Shown here in pieces: positions 1 through 8,120 of a DNA stretch of 64,000 nucleotides (position 1 is the first letter of the stretch; every line of letters starts with the position of its first letter). Source of the stretch: a virus; the IMG/VR virus record IMGVR_UViG_3300025674_000030, positions 1 to 64,000 of that record, one strand, 5' to 3'. Made by a program: the position numbers and the translations under genes. The notes under the pieces were generated by a model, which saw only the letters and a program-made list of their open reading frames with translations, was not told where the DNA came from and did no database searches.

Positions 1-1
1 T

Positions 2-1072
2 TGGTCTTCCGAGATGGATGAAGAGCGTGTCTGGATTGATCAGACTATTGAGAAGACAATCGGATATATCCAACAAGGTGGTCAGTTTGACATGTCCCTA
101 CAGGTAACCATCCCCAATGAGTTTCAAAAGCTTGCTCCAATAAATATTGGTTACACTGCTGGTATTGAGACAACAAAGATAGCCCACCAATGGATTCCAA
201 AGGCCAACGAGATGGATAAGATCATTGTTGTATCTTCTCACTCTAAGCAAGTGTTTGAGAACACGGAGTATCAAGCACAGAACCAGCAGACTGGCGAACA
301 GGTCACGCTGAGAACCCAAGTTCCTGTTGAGGCAGTTGGCTACCCCGTCAAGACTTTTGAGAACTTGCCAGAACTGGATCTAAATCTCCCCACGGCGTTT
401 AATTTCCTCACAGTTGCACAGTTTGGTCCAAGAAAAAACCTTCATAATACCATCAAGTGGTTTATTGAAGAGTTCCGTAATGAAGATGTTGGTCTTGTTG
501 TGAAGTCTAACATTGCCAAGAATTGTTTAATGGATCGTAAGCGCTTACAAACAGATCTTACGAACTTCCTCCGTCAACAGGGAGAGAGACAGTGCAGAGT
601 ATTCCTCCTACACGGCGATATGACCGACGCCGAAATACACTCCTTGTATTCCAATCCCCAAATCAATGCATTTGTCTCTCTCCCCCACGGCGAAGGATTT
701 GGCCTTCCACTCTTTGAGGCTGCATACTCAGGTCTTCCTGTGGTCACTGTTGGTTGGTCTGGGCAGCTAGATTTTCTTGTAGATGCTGAAGGTCAGGAGC
801 AGTTTTATAACGTAGCCTTTGACCTACAGCCAGTCCAGAAAGAGGTTGTTTGGGATGGGGTTATCGTTCCTGATTCTATGTGGGCTTATGCTCGTGAATC
901 TTCTGCTAAGGAGCAGATGCGTATTTGCCGTGCCGATGCTACTCGCCGCGATGACTATGCTGAGGTTCTACAAGATAGATTCTCCGAGCCTGTTATGTAT
1001 GATAGGTTTGTGAGTGAAATACAATCTGTTTTTCCAGAAAACACCTTGATTGATTTGGAGTCAATGCTTTGA
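2..1072 (+). CDS. Glycosyltransferase, GT4-like (5' partial)
   Basis: Left-truncated gene: the frame is open from base 2 and encodes WSSE before the first in-frame ATG at 14, so the true start lies outside the window. The C-terminal half looks like a GT-B enzyme of the GT4 type. It has a strand followed by QFGPRKNLHN near residue 138, and a donor-sugar site HGEGFGLPLFEAAYSG near residue 225 with the E-x7-E spacing that binds the nucleotide sugar in this family. It would transfer a sugar from an activated donor onto a glycan or protein in the cytoplasm. The acceptor and sugar are unknown. Its stop overlaps the TTG start of the next glycosyltransferase (TTGA), so the two are probably translationally coupled. 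Confidence 0.8.
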   Translation, partial: WSSEMDEERVWIDQTIEKTIGYIQQGGQFDMSLQVTIPNEFQKLAPINIGYTAGIETTKIAHQWIPKANEMDKIIVVSSHSKQVFENTEYQAQNQQTGEQVTLRTQVPVEAVGYPVKTFENLPELDLNLPTAFNFLTVAQFGPRKNLHNTIKWFIEEFRNEDVGLVVKSNIAKNCLMDRKRLQTDLTNFLRQQGERQCRVFLLHGDMTDAEIHSLYSNPQINAFVSLPHGEGFGLPLFEAAYSGLPVVTVGWSGQLDFLVDAEGQEQFYNVAFDLQPVQKEVVWDGVIVPDSMWAYARESSAKEQMRICRADATRRDDYAEVLQDRFSEPVMYDRFVSEIQSVFPENTLIDLESML

Positions 1073-2970
1073 GGCTCGGCTTTGTAAGCGACTTTTACGC
1101 CCCCTCAATCGGCGGCACGCAGATCCTCGCACAAAGTTTATGTGAGGGTTTTGCCGATCTTAGTCATGAGGTGGAGGTTATCACCACCCCCGATTCAAGT
1201 CGAGAACACAGCAACTATTCTTACAAAATTCATGAAGTAAAAGGGCTTAATTTTACAAACTCAGATTTCTTTCTTGTCCAGAACTATGATGCTGTTTTAG
1301 TTCTTGCTGATTTGTTTTCTCCAACCTTACAGACAATCAATCCGGGTGACACTCGCAAGAGCATCTTGATCTTAAATCTGGACGAGAATGTTTATCGTTG
1401 GATCCATGAAGGCAGAATTCCAAATGTTCAGCAGATTGTAGAAAAGATAAAACTTTATACCCATGTTGTTTCCTTTTGCAAAGGAGCGCCTGTAAACAAG
1501 TTTCTTGAAGAGAATGGGATAGAACACTCATTCATTCCAAACTTCACCAGAGACACACAAATTACTCAGAAGCCACCGATTCACATTCGTAATGCCCTCA
1601 AGTTAGGAAACAAGAAGATCATCTTCAATCACGGTTTGATCGAAGATAGAAAAAACCAACTATCTCTAATTCAGAGCTTTGCTGCTTCTGGACTTAGAGA
1701 AGACCACACTCTTGTATTACTTGGTTCTCCGCGAAGTGCTTCTGATAACGCTTATCTCTCACAGATTAACTCTATGATTGAAGAACAGGGGCTCTCCGAG
1801 TGCGTCAAAATGGTGAAGGGAACGAACAACAGAGGTCTAATTGACCTCCTACTTTGTTCTTCGGACATTTATGTTCTTCCATCAAAAGCAGAGGGGTTGC
1901 CGCTTGTTTTGCTTGAGGCTATGTCTGCTGGGTTGCCTTGGATTTCTACTCCTGTTGGTGGTGTGCCTGAAGTTTTTGGATCGCTACAAGGCGGCGTAGT
2001 GCTCCCACAAATAGCATTCACATCAGAAGAGCTAGAATCCGCAGTCCGCTCTGTTGAGCGAGGTCATTCACGACGCGAATGGTCCGAGAATTTTACAAAA
2101 GAAAAAGCTCTTGAGCGCTATAGCAGCTTGCTTAATGTAGAAGAGGATTATATTGAAGCAATACATTACCTCCAACAGCATAGAATTAGTTTTGGAAACC
2201 AAGTGTATAATGAACCAGAGGCTATTGAAAATTACTTGAGTTCATGCCTTCAGTTTGCAGGCATTGTAGATGAAGTATTTATCATTAATCATCGATCTTC
2301 AGATAATACATTAGATGTAATCGAAAGTTTCAAAGAAAGATATGATAATGCTGGTATTCAGCTAAGGTGGAGAACAGAAGAAAGAGACCTTTCTAAGAAC
2401 TTTACGATAGCTGATGTTTTTGGAGCCGCTGTGCAGGAATGTAATAATGAAATAGTGTTCCGTCACGACGCCGATTTTGTTTTTGGCAAGGGTTATTTAA
2501 AAACTATGGTTTCCGCTATCAAGTCACTTGCAGATGAAAGAGTTTATGCTTGTGGTTATGAAATACCAGTAGTCTCAGAAAACCTGACTCTCAAAGATAA
2601 CAAAATTATCAATCATGGTTTTTGTAATATGCATGTTGCTGTACCAAGGGTATTCAAGAAATCTAAGACAATTTGTCTTCAAAATCACGTAGGCGGAAAG
2701 TATGAGTGGTTTTATCCAGTAGAGCCTGATTGCTCTCATTGGGCTATTTTGAGTTTTAATAGAGAATCACTTTTATCTGTCAATATTAAATCTGTTGAGC
2801 GTCAGCAGGTGCGTGAAACTATGAACACATTTATGGAAGATGTTCAAACAGGTAAAGTAGATGGTGAATGGATCGGTAATGATTCATTGAGAAGAGAAAC
2901 AGAAGAACAAAATAAAAAAGATACAAAGCTGAAAAAGAGTAGTGTAATTGGTGAAACTTATGCCTTTTAA
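1069..2970 (+). CDS. Two-domain glycosyltransferase, GT4 fused to GT2
   Basis: Starts at TTG (1069) overlapping the previous stop; the N-terminal sequence MRLGFVSDFYAPSIGGTQ is the classic opening of a GT4 enzyme, so this start is credible. Residues 1–360 form a GT-B fold with the donor block KAEGLPLVLLEAMSAGLP near residue 275. From about residue 370 a second, GT-A (GT2-like) domain begins, with NEPEAIENYLSSC, a nucleotide-binding strand VDEVFIINHRSSDNT, and an acidic metal-site candidate RHDADFVFG near residue 466. A two-headed enzyme could add two sugars in sequence to the same glycan. At 633 aa it is about the sum of one GT4 and one short GT2. Substrates are not predictable. Composition becomes more AT-rich toward its 3' end. 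Confidence 0.8.
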   Translation: MRLGFVSDFYAPSIGGTQILAQSLCEGFADLSHEVEVITTPDSSREHSNYSYKIHEVKGLNFTNSDFFLVQNYDAVLVLADLFSPTLQTINPGDTRKSILILNLDENVYRWIHEGRIPNVQQIVEKIKLYTHVVSFCKGAPVNKFLEENGIEHSFIPNFTRDTQITQKPPIHIRNALKLGNKKIIFNHGLIEDRKNQLSLIQSFAASGLREDHTLVLLGSPRSASDNAYLSQINSMIEEQGLSECVKMVKGTNNRGLIDLLLCSSDIYVLPSKAEGLPLVLLEAMSAGLPWISTPVGGVPEVFGSLQGGVVLPQIAFTSEELESAVRSVERGHSRREWSENFTKEKALERYSSLLNVEEDYIEAIHYLQQHRISFGNQVYNEPEAIENYLSSCLQFAGIVDEVFIINHRSSDNTLDVIESFKERYDNAGIQLRWRTEERDLSKNFTIADVFGAAVQECNNEIVFRHDADFVFGKGYLKTMVSAIKSLADERVYACGYEIPVVSENLTLKDNKIINHGFCNMHVAVPRVFKKSKTICLQNHVGGKYEWFYPVEPDCSHWAILSFNRESLLSVNIKSVERQQVRETMNTFMEDVQTGKVDGEWIGNDSLRRETEEQNKKDTKLKKSSVIGETYAF

Positions 2971-3628
2971 AGATTTGATATTTGAAAAAAATGTTTTACT
3001 CTTAGGTCCTGCTTCTTATTTATATGATGGCTCTTACTCACAGGACTTAAAAAATTATGATATTGTAGTGAAATTGAATAGAATGGTTGAAACTGATTTA
3101 TGTAAAGACTTTATTAATGATAGGTGCGATGTTTTGTATCATTGCATAAATTTTGATTCATCTATTGGAGAAAATCCAATAGATTTTGGCAAATTGATAT
3201 CTGAGAAAGTTAAAACAGTGAGAGTAGCATATCCCCCTGTAAAATCTTGGTATGCTAATAATTTAAAAAATTATTCAATTTTGAATAGTGACTTTGGTTT
3301 TCCAACAACAATTATAGACAACAATACATATATGAATCTATGCAATCTATGCGGACAAACTTCTCCAAACACAGGAACCATAGCAATTTATGATCTTTAT
3401 TTGCAAAAACCTAAAACAATAACTATAAAAGGGATTACTATGTTCTCTGGTGGCTACAATAAAAATTATAGGACGAAGATAACAACTGAACAAGAAGTAA
3501 GAGAATTGAATCAAAAAGTAAAAAATCATAACATAGATTTTCAAAAAAACTTTTTAAGAACTTTTCTAAACAATGAAAAATTCTTTATTGATGATCATTT
3601 AAGGAGCAGCATTGATGGAAGCTCTTAA
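2960..3628 (+). CDS. GT29-like (sialyltransferase-type) glycosyltransferase
   Basis: The start is set at ATG 2960 because GGTGA lies 5 nt upstream; in-frame TTG 2948 and GTG 2951 are possible but less likely. The 222-aa product has two blocks like the sialyl-motifs of GT29. The first is near residue 12: VLLLGPASYLYDG followed by YDIVVKLNRM, like the L motif with its G-N-G..D-vViR-N pattern. The second is near residue 135: SPNTGTIAIYDLYL then ITIKGITMF, like the S motif P-S-T-G. GT29 enzymes use CMP-sugars, and a CMP-sugar synthetase gene lies 3.5 kb downstream. It is shorter than eukaryotic family members and has no membrane anchor, so it is probably cytoplasmic. The identification rests on motif resemblance only. 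Confidence 0.6.
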   Translation: MPFKDLIFEKNVLLLGPASYLYDGSYSQDLKNYDIVVKLNRMVETDLCKDFINDRCDVLYHCINFDSSIGENPIDFGKLISEKVKTVRVAYPPVKSWYANNLKNYSILNSDFGFPTTIIDNNTYMNLCNLCGQTSPNTGTIAIYDLYLQKPKTITIKGITMFSGGYNKNYRTKITTEQEVRELNQKVKNHNIDFQKNFLRTFLNNEKFFIDDHLRSSIDGSS

Positions 3629-4673
3629 TATTAGCTTTTACTGCTGGTTACCAAAGAGCGGCTTCTCTGGTGGCAGGTATTTATCCCTCTGTTTAGCAAA
3701 TAGTTTGGCAGACTCTGGGTGTAATGTGGATTTTTTCACAAACGAAACAAATTCACATATGGCTCTAACATGTTTCGAAAATTCAAAAGTAAATTTTAAA
3801 ACAATAAGTACCCAAACTAGTTCTTATGATTTTGGAATAATAATCCCAAATGGTCCCGGTTCATACGATTTCTACAATCTATTTTTAGATAATGCGATTA
3901 ATTTAAACCATAAAAATATTTTTTATAATTTTGAAAGTGGAAATTGGTGGAATGCTCAAAGTCCATATAAGAAAGATATATCATTGTGGGATCCTTGGAA
4001 AAAAGTTGCAAAGCTTTGTGACACAATCTTGAGTATTTCAAGAACCGGTAACCAGTGGGCAAAAGAGTTTTACGATAATCAGGATTTTATCTATGAACCC
4101 GGACCAATTAATATAAATTATGAAAAACCAAATCTTGTAAAAAGCAAAAAAGTTTTTATAATGTCAAGATTTGGCGCTACTAGTGTCCATAAAGGGTGGA
4201 ATCAATTACACCTGTTAAATACTAAAGTGCTTTCAAATTTCGAAATTATTCTAAACACTGGAAATGTAAATCTCAATCAAGATATCAAAAATAATATTTC
4301 TAATCTTTTCAGTAAAAATGAGATAAAAGTAACATTTAGGCATTCTATAAGCGAGAAAGAAAAAAAGCAATTAATGAAAGAATCTTCATTTCTTTTTTTT
4401 GCTACTGAATTTGAGGGCTTAGGTATGCCCCCGCTTGAAGCGATATCGTTAGGAACTAATGTTTTGTGTTCTGATATACCTGTGTTAAGAGAGACTGGAG
4501 AAGGCTTTTATGTTTTTTTTGATAACAAATCAGCCAATATTGATCATAAAATTGAACAGGCTTTGCACAAAAAAATACCTTTTGAAGAAGTTGTAAAATT
4601 CAATAATAAACACAGCATGAGTGGGATTTCAAATTCTTTGATAACAAAATTACATGATAGGAAGAAAAAATGA
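3615..4673 (+). CDS. Glycosyltransferase, GT4-like
   Basis: Start at ATG 3615, with AAGGAG 8 nt upstream; TTG 3612 is the alternative. The 352-aa protein opens with a strand and glycine loop (FYCWLPKSGFSGGRYL) typical of GT-B acceptor domains. It carries a donor-site motif FEGLGMPPLEAISLG near residue 270 with the E-x7-E spacing. The middle region VFIMSRFGATSVHKGWNQL matches the start of the second Rossmann domain. It is predicted to be a cytoplasmic sugar transferase acting in the same glycan pathway as its neighbours. Base composition is strongly AT-rich, like the whole 3–8 kb stretch. It ends in an ATGA overlap with the dehydrogenase gene. Confidence 0.75.
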   Translation: MEALNISFYCWLPKSGFSGGRYLSLCLANSLADSGCNVDFFTNETNSHMALTCFENSKVNFKTISTQTSSYDFGIIIPNGPGSYDFYNLFLDNAINLNHKNIFYNFESGNWWNAQSPYKKDISLWDPWKKVAKLCDTILSISRTGNQWAKEFYDNQDFIYEPGPININYEKPNLVKSKKVFIMSRFGATSVHKGWNQLHLLNTKVLSNFEIILNTGNVNLNQDIKNNISNLFSKNEIKVTFRHSISEKEKKQLMKESSFLFFATEFEGLGMPPLEAISLGTNVLCSDIPVLRETGEGFYVFFDNKSANIDHKIEQALHKKIPFEEVVKFNNKHSMSGISNSLITKLHDRKKK

Positions 4674-5470
4674 AAATAGGAATCATTGGTCTGGGCGTTG
4701 TCGGCACAGCAGTAAAAAACGGCATGGTACACGTCGGACATACTGTCGCCGAGCACGATCTAAAATTAAAAACCTCTATAACTGATTTGTTGGATTGTGA
4801 AATTGTTTTTATATGTGTGCCGACTCCCACTTCAAGTAGTGGAAGGTGTAATACAAAGATATTAGAATCTGTTGTTGATGATTTGGTTCACTTAAATTAT
4901 CAGGGAATCATAGCAGTCAAATCTACTGTTTCAATTGGTACAACTGAAAGGCTATCAAATTTCTACAAAAACAGCAAAATTTGTTTTGTTCCTGAATTTT
5001 TAAGAGAAAGGTGTGCAACTGAAGATTTTATATACAATCATGACTTGTGTGCAATTGGCGCTCTTGAACAAGAGGTATATGAAAAAGTAAAACAGGCACA
5101 TGGCGATTTGCCTGAAAAAGTAGTCTTTTGTACTCCTTCGGAAGCTGAAGCAGTGAAGTATTTCAACAACATTTATAATGCAGTGTTGATAACTTTCGCA
5201 AACAGTTATCATGATATTTGTGAACATATGGGAGTTGATTACTCTAAGGTAAAAGAACTGGCAGTGCTCAGAGATCACATAAATGACATTTACCTAAATT
5301 CTAGTGAAAACTTAAAAGGCTTCAGTGGACCATGCCTACCTAAAGATACAAAAGAAATTGCAGCACTCAGCGTAGAAGAAAGCTTAAATCACATTACATT
5401 TTTTAGTGATGTATTGAAACAAAACTCAGTTTTTAAGAAGACGGTATTGGATGGCATGAGAGATGAGTAA
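4670..5470 (+). CDS. UDP-glucose/GDP-mannose dehydrogenase family, short form
   Basis: NAD-dependent nucleotide-sugar dehydrogenase that would oxidise a UDP-hexose C6 alcohol to a uronic acid. Visible are the NAD-binding GxGxxG (GIIGLGVVGTAV, residues 4–15), VKSTVSIGTTE, the PEFLRE block, and the catalytic-cysteine motif GFSGPCLPKD with Cys about 222. Family members usually have about 400–450 aa with a C-terminal UDP-binding domain; this one stops at 266 aa soon after the catalytic cysteine. The nucleotide-binding C-terminal domain is therefore missing, but the frame ends cleanly in an overlap with the next gene, so this is not an obvious frameshift. Either it is a minimal active form, as seen in some viruses, or it has changed substrate. 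Confidence 0.8.
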   Translation: MKIGIIGLGVVGTAVKNGMVHVGHTVAEHDLKLKTSITDLLDCEIVFICVPTPTSSSGRCNTKILESVVDDLVHLNYQGIIAVKSTVSIGTTERLSNFYKNSKICFVPEFLRERCATEDFIYNHDLCAIGALEQEVYEKVKQAHGDLPEKVVFCTPSEAEAVKYFNNIYNAVLITFANSYHDICEHMGVDYSKVKELAVLRDHINDIYLNSSENLKGFSGPCLPKDTKEIAALSVEESLNHITFFSDVLKQNSVFKKTVLDGMRDE

Positions 5471-6419
5471 AAACTACGCTGTGGTTACTGGAGCAGCAGG
5501 CTTTATAGGCAGCCATCTTGCTCTAGGATTGTTGAAAAATGATTATATTGTCATCGGTATTGATAATTTTTTCAGAGGAACAGAAGACAATCTATTGCCA
5601 TTGAGAGGCAATAAGAATTTCAATTTTTTTAATTGTGACCTTTCATCACAAGAAGAGTGCAAAAGCTTAAAACAAAAAATAGGTTCAATTATAAAAAATG
5701 CAAGATGTGAAATTTATCACTACGCAGCAATTAATGGAACAAAATATTTTTACGACTTCCCTTTTGAAGTATTCAGCAAAAATGTTTCAATAACCGAGAA
5801 CACTTTATCATTACTAGATTCCCAAAGCATAAAAAAATTTATTTTTGCTTCTTCTTCGGAAGTGTACGGATTCAATCCCCCAACACCAACTTCCGAACTT
5901 CATGAAATAGTGTTGAATATTGAAGCCGATAGAGATAGCTATGCTTGTTCAAAAGTTCATAATGAATTTTTGATTAAATTTTTTTGCCAAAAAAATGATA
6001 TTGACTATCTCATTTTGAGATTGTTCAATGTGTATGGTCCCAATATGGTTTCAACAGATTATGGACAAGTAGTTCCAGAGTTTATAAGAAGATTTAAAGA
6101 AGGAAAGTTTTCCATAATAGGAGATGGACTTCAAACAAGAAGTTTCTGCTACATTGATGATAATATACAAGTAACACTTAAAGCTTCTTCTATTGCCTCA
6201 GATCAAGTCTTAAATATAGGAAATGACGAAGAGGTAACGATATTAGAGCTAGCAAAACTTATACATAAAATAGGCAATAAAAACTTTGATCCAGTATTTT
6301 TACCCGCTAGAAAAAATGATACTCTCGTAAGAAAACCATGTAATAAAAAACTATTTGGTTTCATAGGAAAGCACGAGTTCTTATCGCTGGAGCAAGGAAT
6401 CACTAAACTACTTAAATAA
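5463..6419 (+). CDS. NAD-dependent sugar epimerase/dehydratase (extended SDR)
   Basis: Extended short-chain dehydrogenase/reductase of the UDP-glucose 4-epimerase / dTDP-glucose dehydratase type. The NAD-binding motif TGAAGFIGSH lies at residues 9–18, the catalytic SSSEVYG strand near residue 135, and the Y-x3-K pair in DSYACSKVHN near residue 160. LRLFNVYGP and the late RSFCYIDD block are also typical. The length of 318 aa is normal. It would act on a nucleotide sugar, probably as an epimerase, supplying the surrounding glycosyltransferases. It starts 8 nt inside the end of the dehydrogenase gene, which suggests coupled translation. The exact substrate cannot be read from the sequence. Confidence 0.8.
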   Translation: MSKNYAVVTGAAGFIGSHLALGLLKNDYIVIGIDNFFRGTEDNLLPLRGNKNFNFFNCDLSSQEECKSLKQKIGSIIKNARCEIYHYAAINGTKYFYDFPFEVFSKNVSITENTLSLLDSQSIKKFIFASSSEVYGFNPPTPTSELHEIVLNIEADRDSYACSKVHNEFLIKFFCQKNDIDYLILRLFNVYGPNMVSTDYGQVVPEFIRRFKEGKFSIIGDGLQTRSFCYIDDNIQVTLKASSIASDQVLNIGNDEEVTILELAKLIHKIGNKNFDPVFLPARKNDTLVRKPCNKKLFGFIGKHEFLSLEQGITKLLK

Positions 6420-6434
6420 AAAAAATTTATAGAT

Positions 6435-6470
6435 ACAAATATTTGCTTATATGCAAATTTGTGTTATATT
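6435..6470 (+). promoter_or_regulatory. Candidate promoter with overlapping inverted repeat
   Basis: In the 73-nt gap before the SIS gene, TTGCTT (6443–6448) and TATATT (6465–6470) are spaced by 16 bp, a plausible sigma70-type promoter. The −35 box lies within the inverted repeat ATTTGC-TTATAT-GCAAAT (6441–6458), itself nested in ACAAAT…ATTTGT (6435–6462). An inverted repeat over a promoter could be an operator, but in such AT-rich DNA the match may be chance. Confidence 0.35.
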
Positions 6471-6492
6471 AATAAAATCACCAAGGAAAAAA

Positions 6493-7071
6493 ATGCAAAT
6501 TGATTTTGAAAATATTGAAGAAAAGTTAGAAAGCGCAAGCTTATCGCCATCCTTTGAAAAAATTGTAACAAAGCTAAACAATGCCAAAAAGATTTATCTA
6601 ATTGGCAATGGCGGACTGCACTTTGTCGCTAGTCACATGTCAACAGACTTAACAAGATTAATACCAGACAAAGTGGCATACTCATTTGACAGTTTTGGTT
6701 TTATTACCTCAAACGCAAATGATCATGGCTTCGGAAATATATTTACTAGATGGCTTGAAACTGTGGCACCAGTTGATGAAGCAGAAGACTCATTAGTCAT
6801 AGGAATGTCCTGTTCGGGCAATTCTTCCAACATAATTAGCTGCCTACACTGGGCTGAGGAGATGGGGTTTTCAACTTTCATGATGTCAGGACAAAAATCT
6901 GAAAAGCTCTCAGATAGTATTGATGAAATGGTTTTTAATTGTGATTACTTTCATACTGTCGAGGTTCTTTGCATGATGATGTTCTATGAACTTATACATC
7001 AGACAGACAACAAGTGCCCCTCTATCAAAGGCGAAAAGGTAAGATTGAAAGATTCACCCTTGAGAAACTAA
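6493..7071 (+). CDS. SIS-domain phosphosugar isomerase, GmhA-like
   Basis: The start is placed at ATG 6493, preceded by AAGGAAA; an in-frame ATG at 6451 would put 14 unconserved residues inside the promoter-like region. The 192-aa protein is a single SIS domain: GNGGLHFVASHMSTDLTR, then NDHGFGNIFTRWLE, then the phosphate-binding MSCSGNSSNII. This order and spacing match sedoheptulose-7-phosphate isomerase (GmhA), first step of the ADP/GDP-heptose pathway. Arabinose-5-phosphate isomerases also carry SIS domains but normally with CBS domains, absent here. The C-terminal metal-ligand region of GmhA is not clearly conserved, so the substrate may differ. It is the first gene of a coupled trio with a CMP-sugar synthetase and a HAD phosphatase. 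Confidence 0.7.
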   Translation: MQIDFENIEEKLESASLSPSFEKIVTKLNNAKKIYLIGNGGLHFVASHMSTDLTRLIPDKVAYSFDSFGFITSNANDHGFGNIFTRWLETVAPVDEAEDSLVIGMSCSGNSSNIISCLHWAEEMGFSTFMMSGQKSEKLSDSIDEMVFNCDYFHTVEVLCMMMFYELIHQTDNKCPSIKGEKVRLKDSPLRN

Positions 7072-7715
7072 TGAAAAAAGTTTGTATGATACCTGCCCGA
7101 TTGGGCAGCCAAAGATTGAAACAAAAAAATTTACTGAAAATCAACAATATGTCAATTGTTCAGTTATGTGCTAAAAAATGCATAGATTCTTCAGTATTTG
7201 ACGAAGTGTACATCAATAGCGAGTCTGATGTTATTCTTGAAGAAGCCCCACCCTCATGTTACAAATACAAAAGAAATGAAAAATTTGCCAATAATCAAGC
7301 AACATCAGAAGATTTTATAAGGGACTTTATTTCAAATGTTCAATCAGATTATTTATTTCAAATTCACTCAATTGCTCCACTGATTACTGTAGAGCAAATA
7401 TCTTCTTTTGTAGAAGCTTTTGTGAATTCAAACAAGCAAGTTGGATTAACATACGAAAAAATAATTTTAGAGTCCTTAGTGGAAGAAAAACCAGTTAATT
7501 TTACATTTAAGAAAAAGTCAAATTCTCAAGATTTAAAAGATATTCATGTAATAAATTGGGCAATGACTGGCTGGAATTTAAAAAGTGGTGTAATGAAGGA
7601 AAGTTGCATATCTTTTGGCAGTGATAGATTTTTTTTTGAACTACCAAGATTCAATGGTAGTGTGATAAAGACCGAACAAGATTACAATTTTTGTAAAAAA
7701 ATTTTGGAGTTATAA
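7071..7715 (+). CDS. CMP-sugar synthetase (acylneuraminate/Kdo cytidylyltransferase-like)
   Basis: Starts at ATG 7071 in a TAATG overlap with the preceding stop; this start puts the nucleotide-binding loop at the very N-terminus as expected. The motif MIPARLGSQRLKQKN (residues 6–20) is the CTP-binding signature of NeuA/KdsB-type enzymes. Further on, QATSEDFIRDF and the IAPLITVEQI block match the family's TSEDx and PLxT regions. The 214-aa length is typical of a single-domain cytidylyltransferase. It would join CMP to a 3-deoxy-ulosonic acid (sialic, legionaminic, pseudaminic or Kdo type). A GT29-like transferase that could use such a donor lies upstream. No NeuB/KdsA-type condensing synthase is visible, so the host must supply the acid or the gene lies outside. 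Confidence 0.75.
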   Translation: MKKVCMIPARLGSQRLKQKNLLKINNMSIVQLCAKKCIDSSVFDEVYINSESDVILEEAPPSCYKYKRNEKFANNQATSEDFIRDFISNVQSDYLFQIHSIAPLITVEQISSFVEAFVNSNKQVGLTYEKIILESLVEEKPVNFTFKKKSNSQDLKDIHVINWAMTGWNLKSGVMKESCISFGSDRFFFELPRFNGSVIKTEQDYNFCKKILEL

Positions 7716-8120
7716 ATGTTAACAGTGGAAGAGTTTAATAAAATACAAAAAATTGAAAATGCAAAAAATATTGCAATAGATTTTGATGGCGTTATTCATG
7801 CCTGCTCAAAAGGCTATTATGATGGTACTGTTTATGATGTACCAATTGAAGGATCTCTAAAAGCATTAGAAGCATTACATAATAAGGGATTTAGCATTTT
7901 TATATATTCATGTAAAAGTAGATCAGATAGACCCGAGGTTGATGGAAAAAATGGAACACAAATGATTTGGGATTGGTTAGAAAAACACAATGTTAAACAA
8001 TATGTAACTGATGTAGTATCAGAAAAGCCAAGAGCCATATGTTTCATTGATGATAAAGGAGTTCGTTTTAACAATTGGGAAGACACATTTGAGCAATTAA
8101 AAAAAATAGGCATTTTATGA
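7716..8120 (+). CDS. HAD-superfamily phosphatase
   Basis: Small haloacid-dehalogenase-fold hydrolase of 134 aa. Motif I is AIDFDGVIH (about residues 21–29) with the nucleophile Asp and the general-acid Asp two residues later. Motif II is IYSCKSRSDRPE, and the metal-binding motif is FIDDKGVRF near residue 108. No large cap domain is present. Given its place directly after the SIS isomerase and CMP-sugar synthetase, dephosphorylation of a sugar phosphate (a GmhB- or KdsC-like role) is the best inference. A nucleotidase role is also possible. The ATG directly abuts the previous stop, and the gene ends in an ATGA overlap with the next epimerase. Confidence 0.7.
   Translation: MLTVEEFNKIQKIENAKNIAIDFDGVIHACSKGYYDGTVYDVPIEGSLKALEALHNKGFSIFIYSCKSRSDRPEVDGKNGTQMIWDWLEKHNVKQYVTDVVSEKPRAICFIDDKGVRFNNWEDTFEQLKKIGIL

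Noticed and set aside
6451-6492. N-terminal extension of the SIS isomerase from ATG 6451
   Set aside because: The 14 extra residues overlap the promoter-like inverted repeat, and a good ribosome site precedes ATG 6493.
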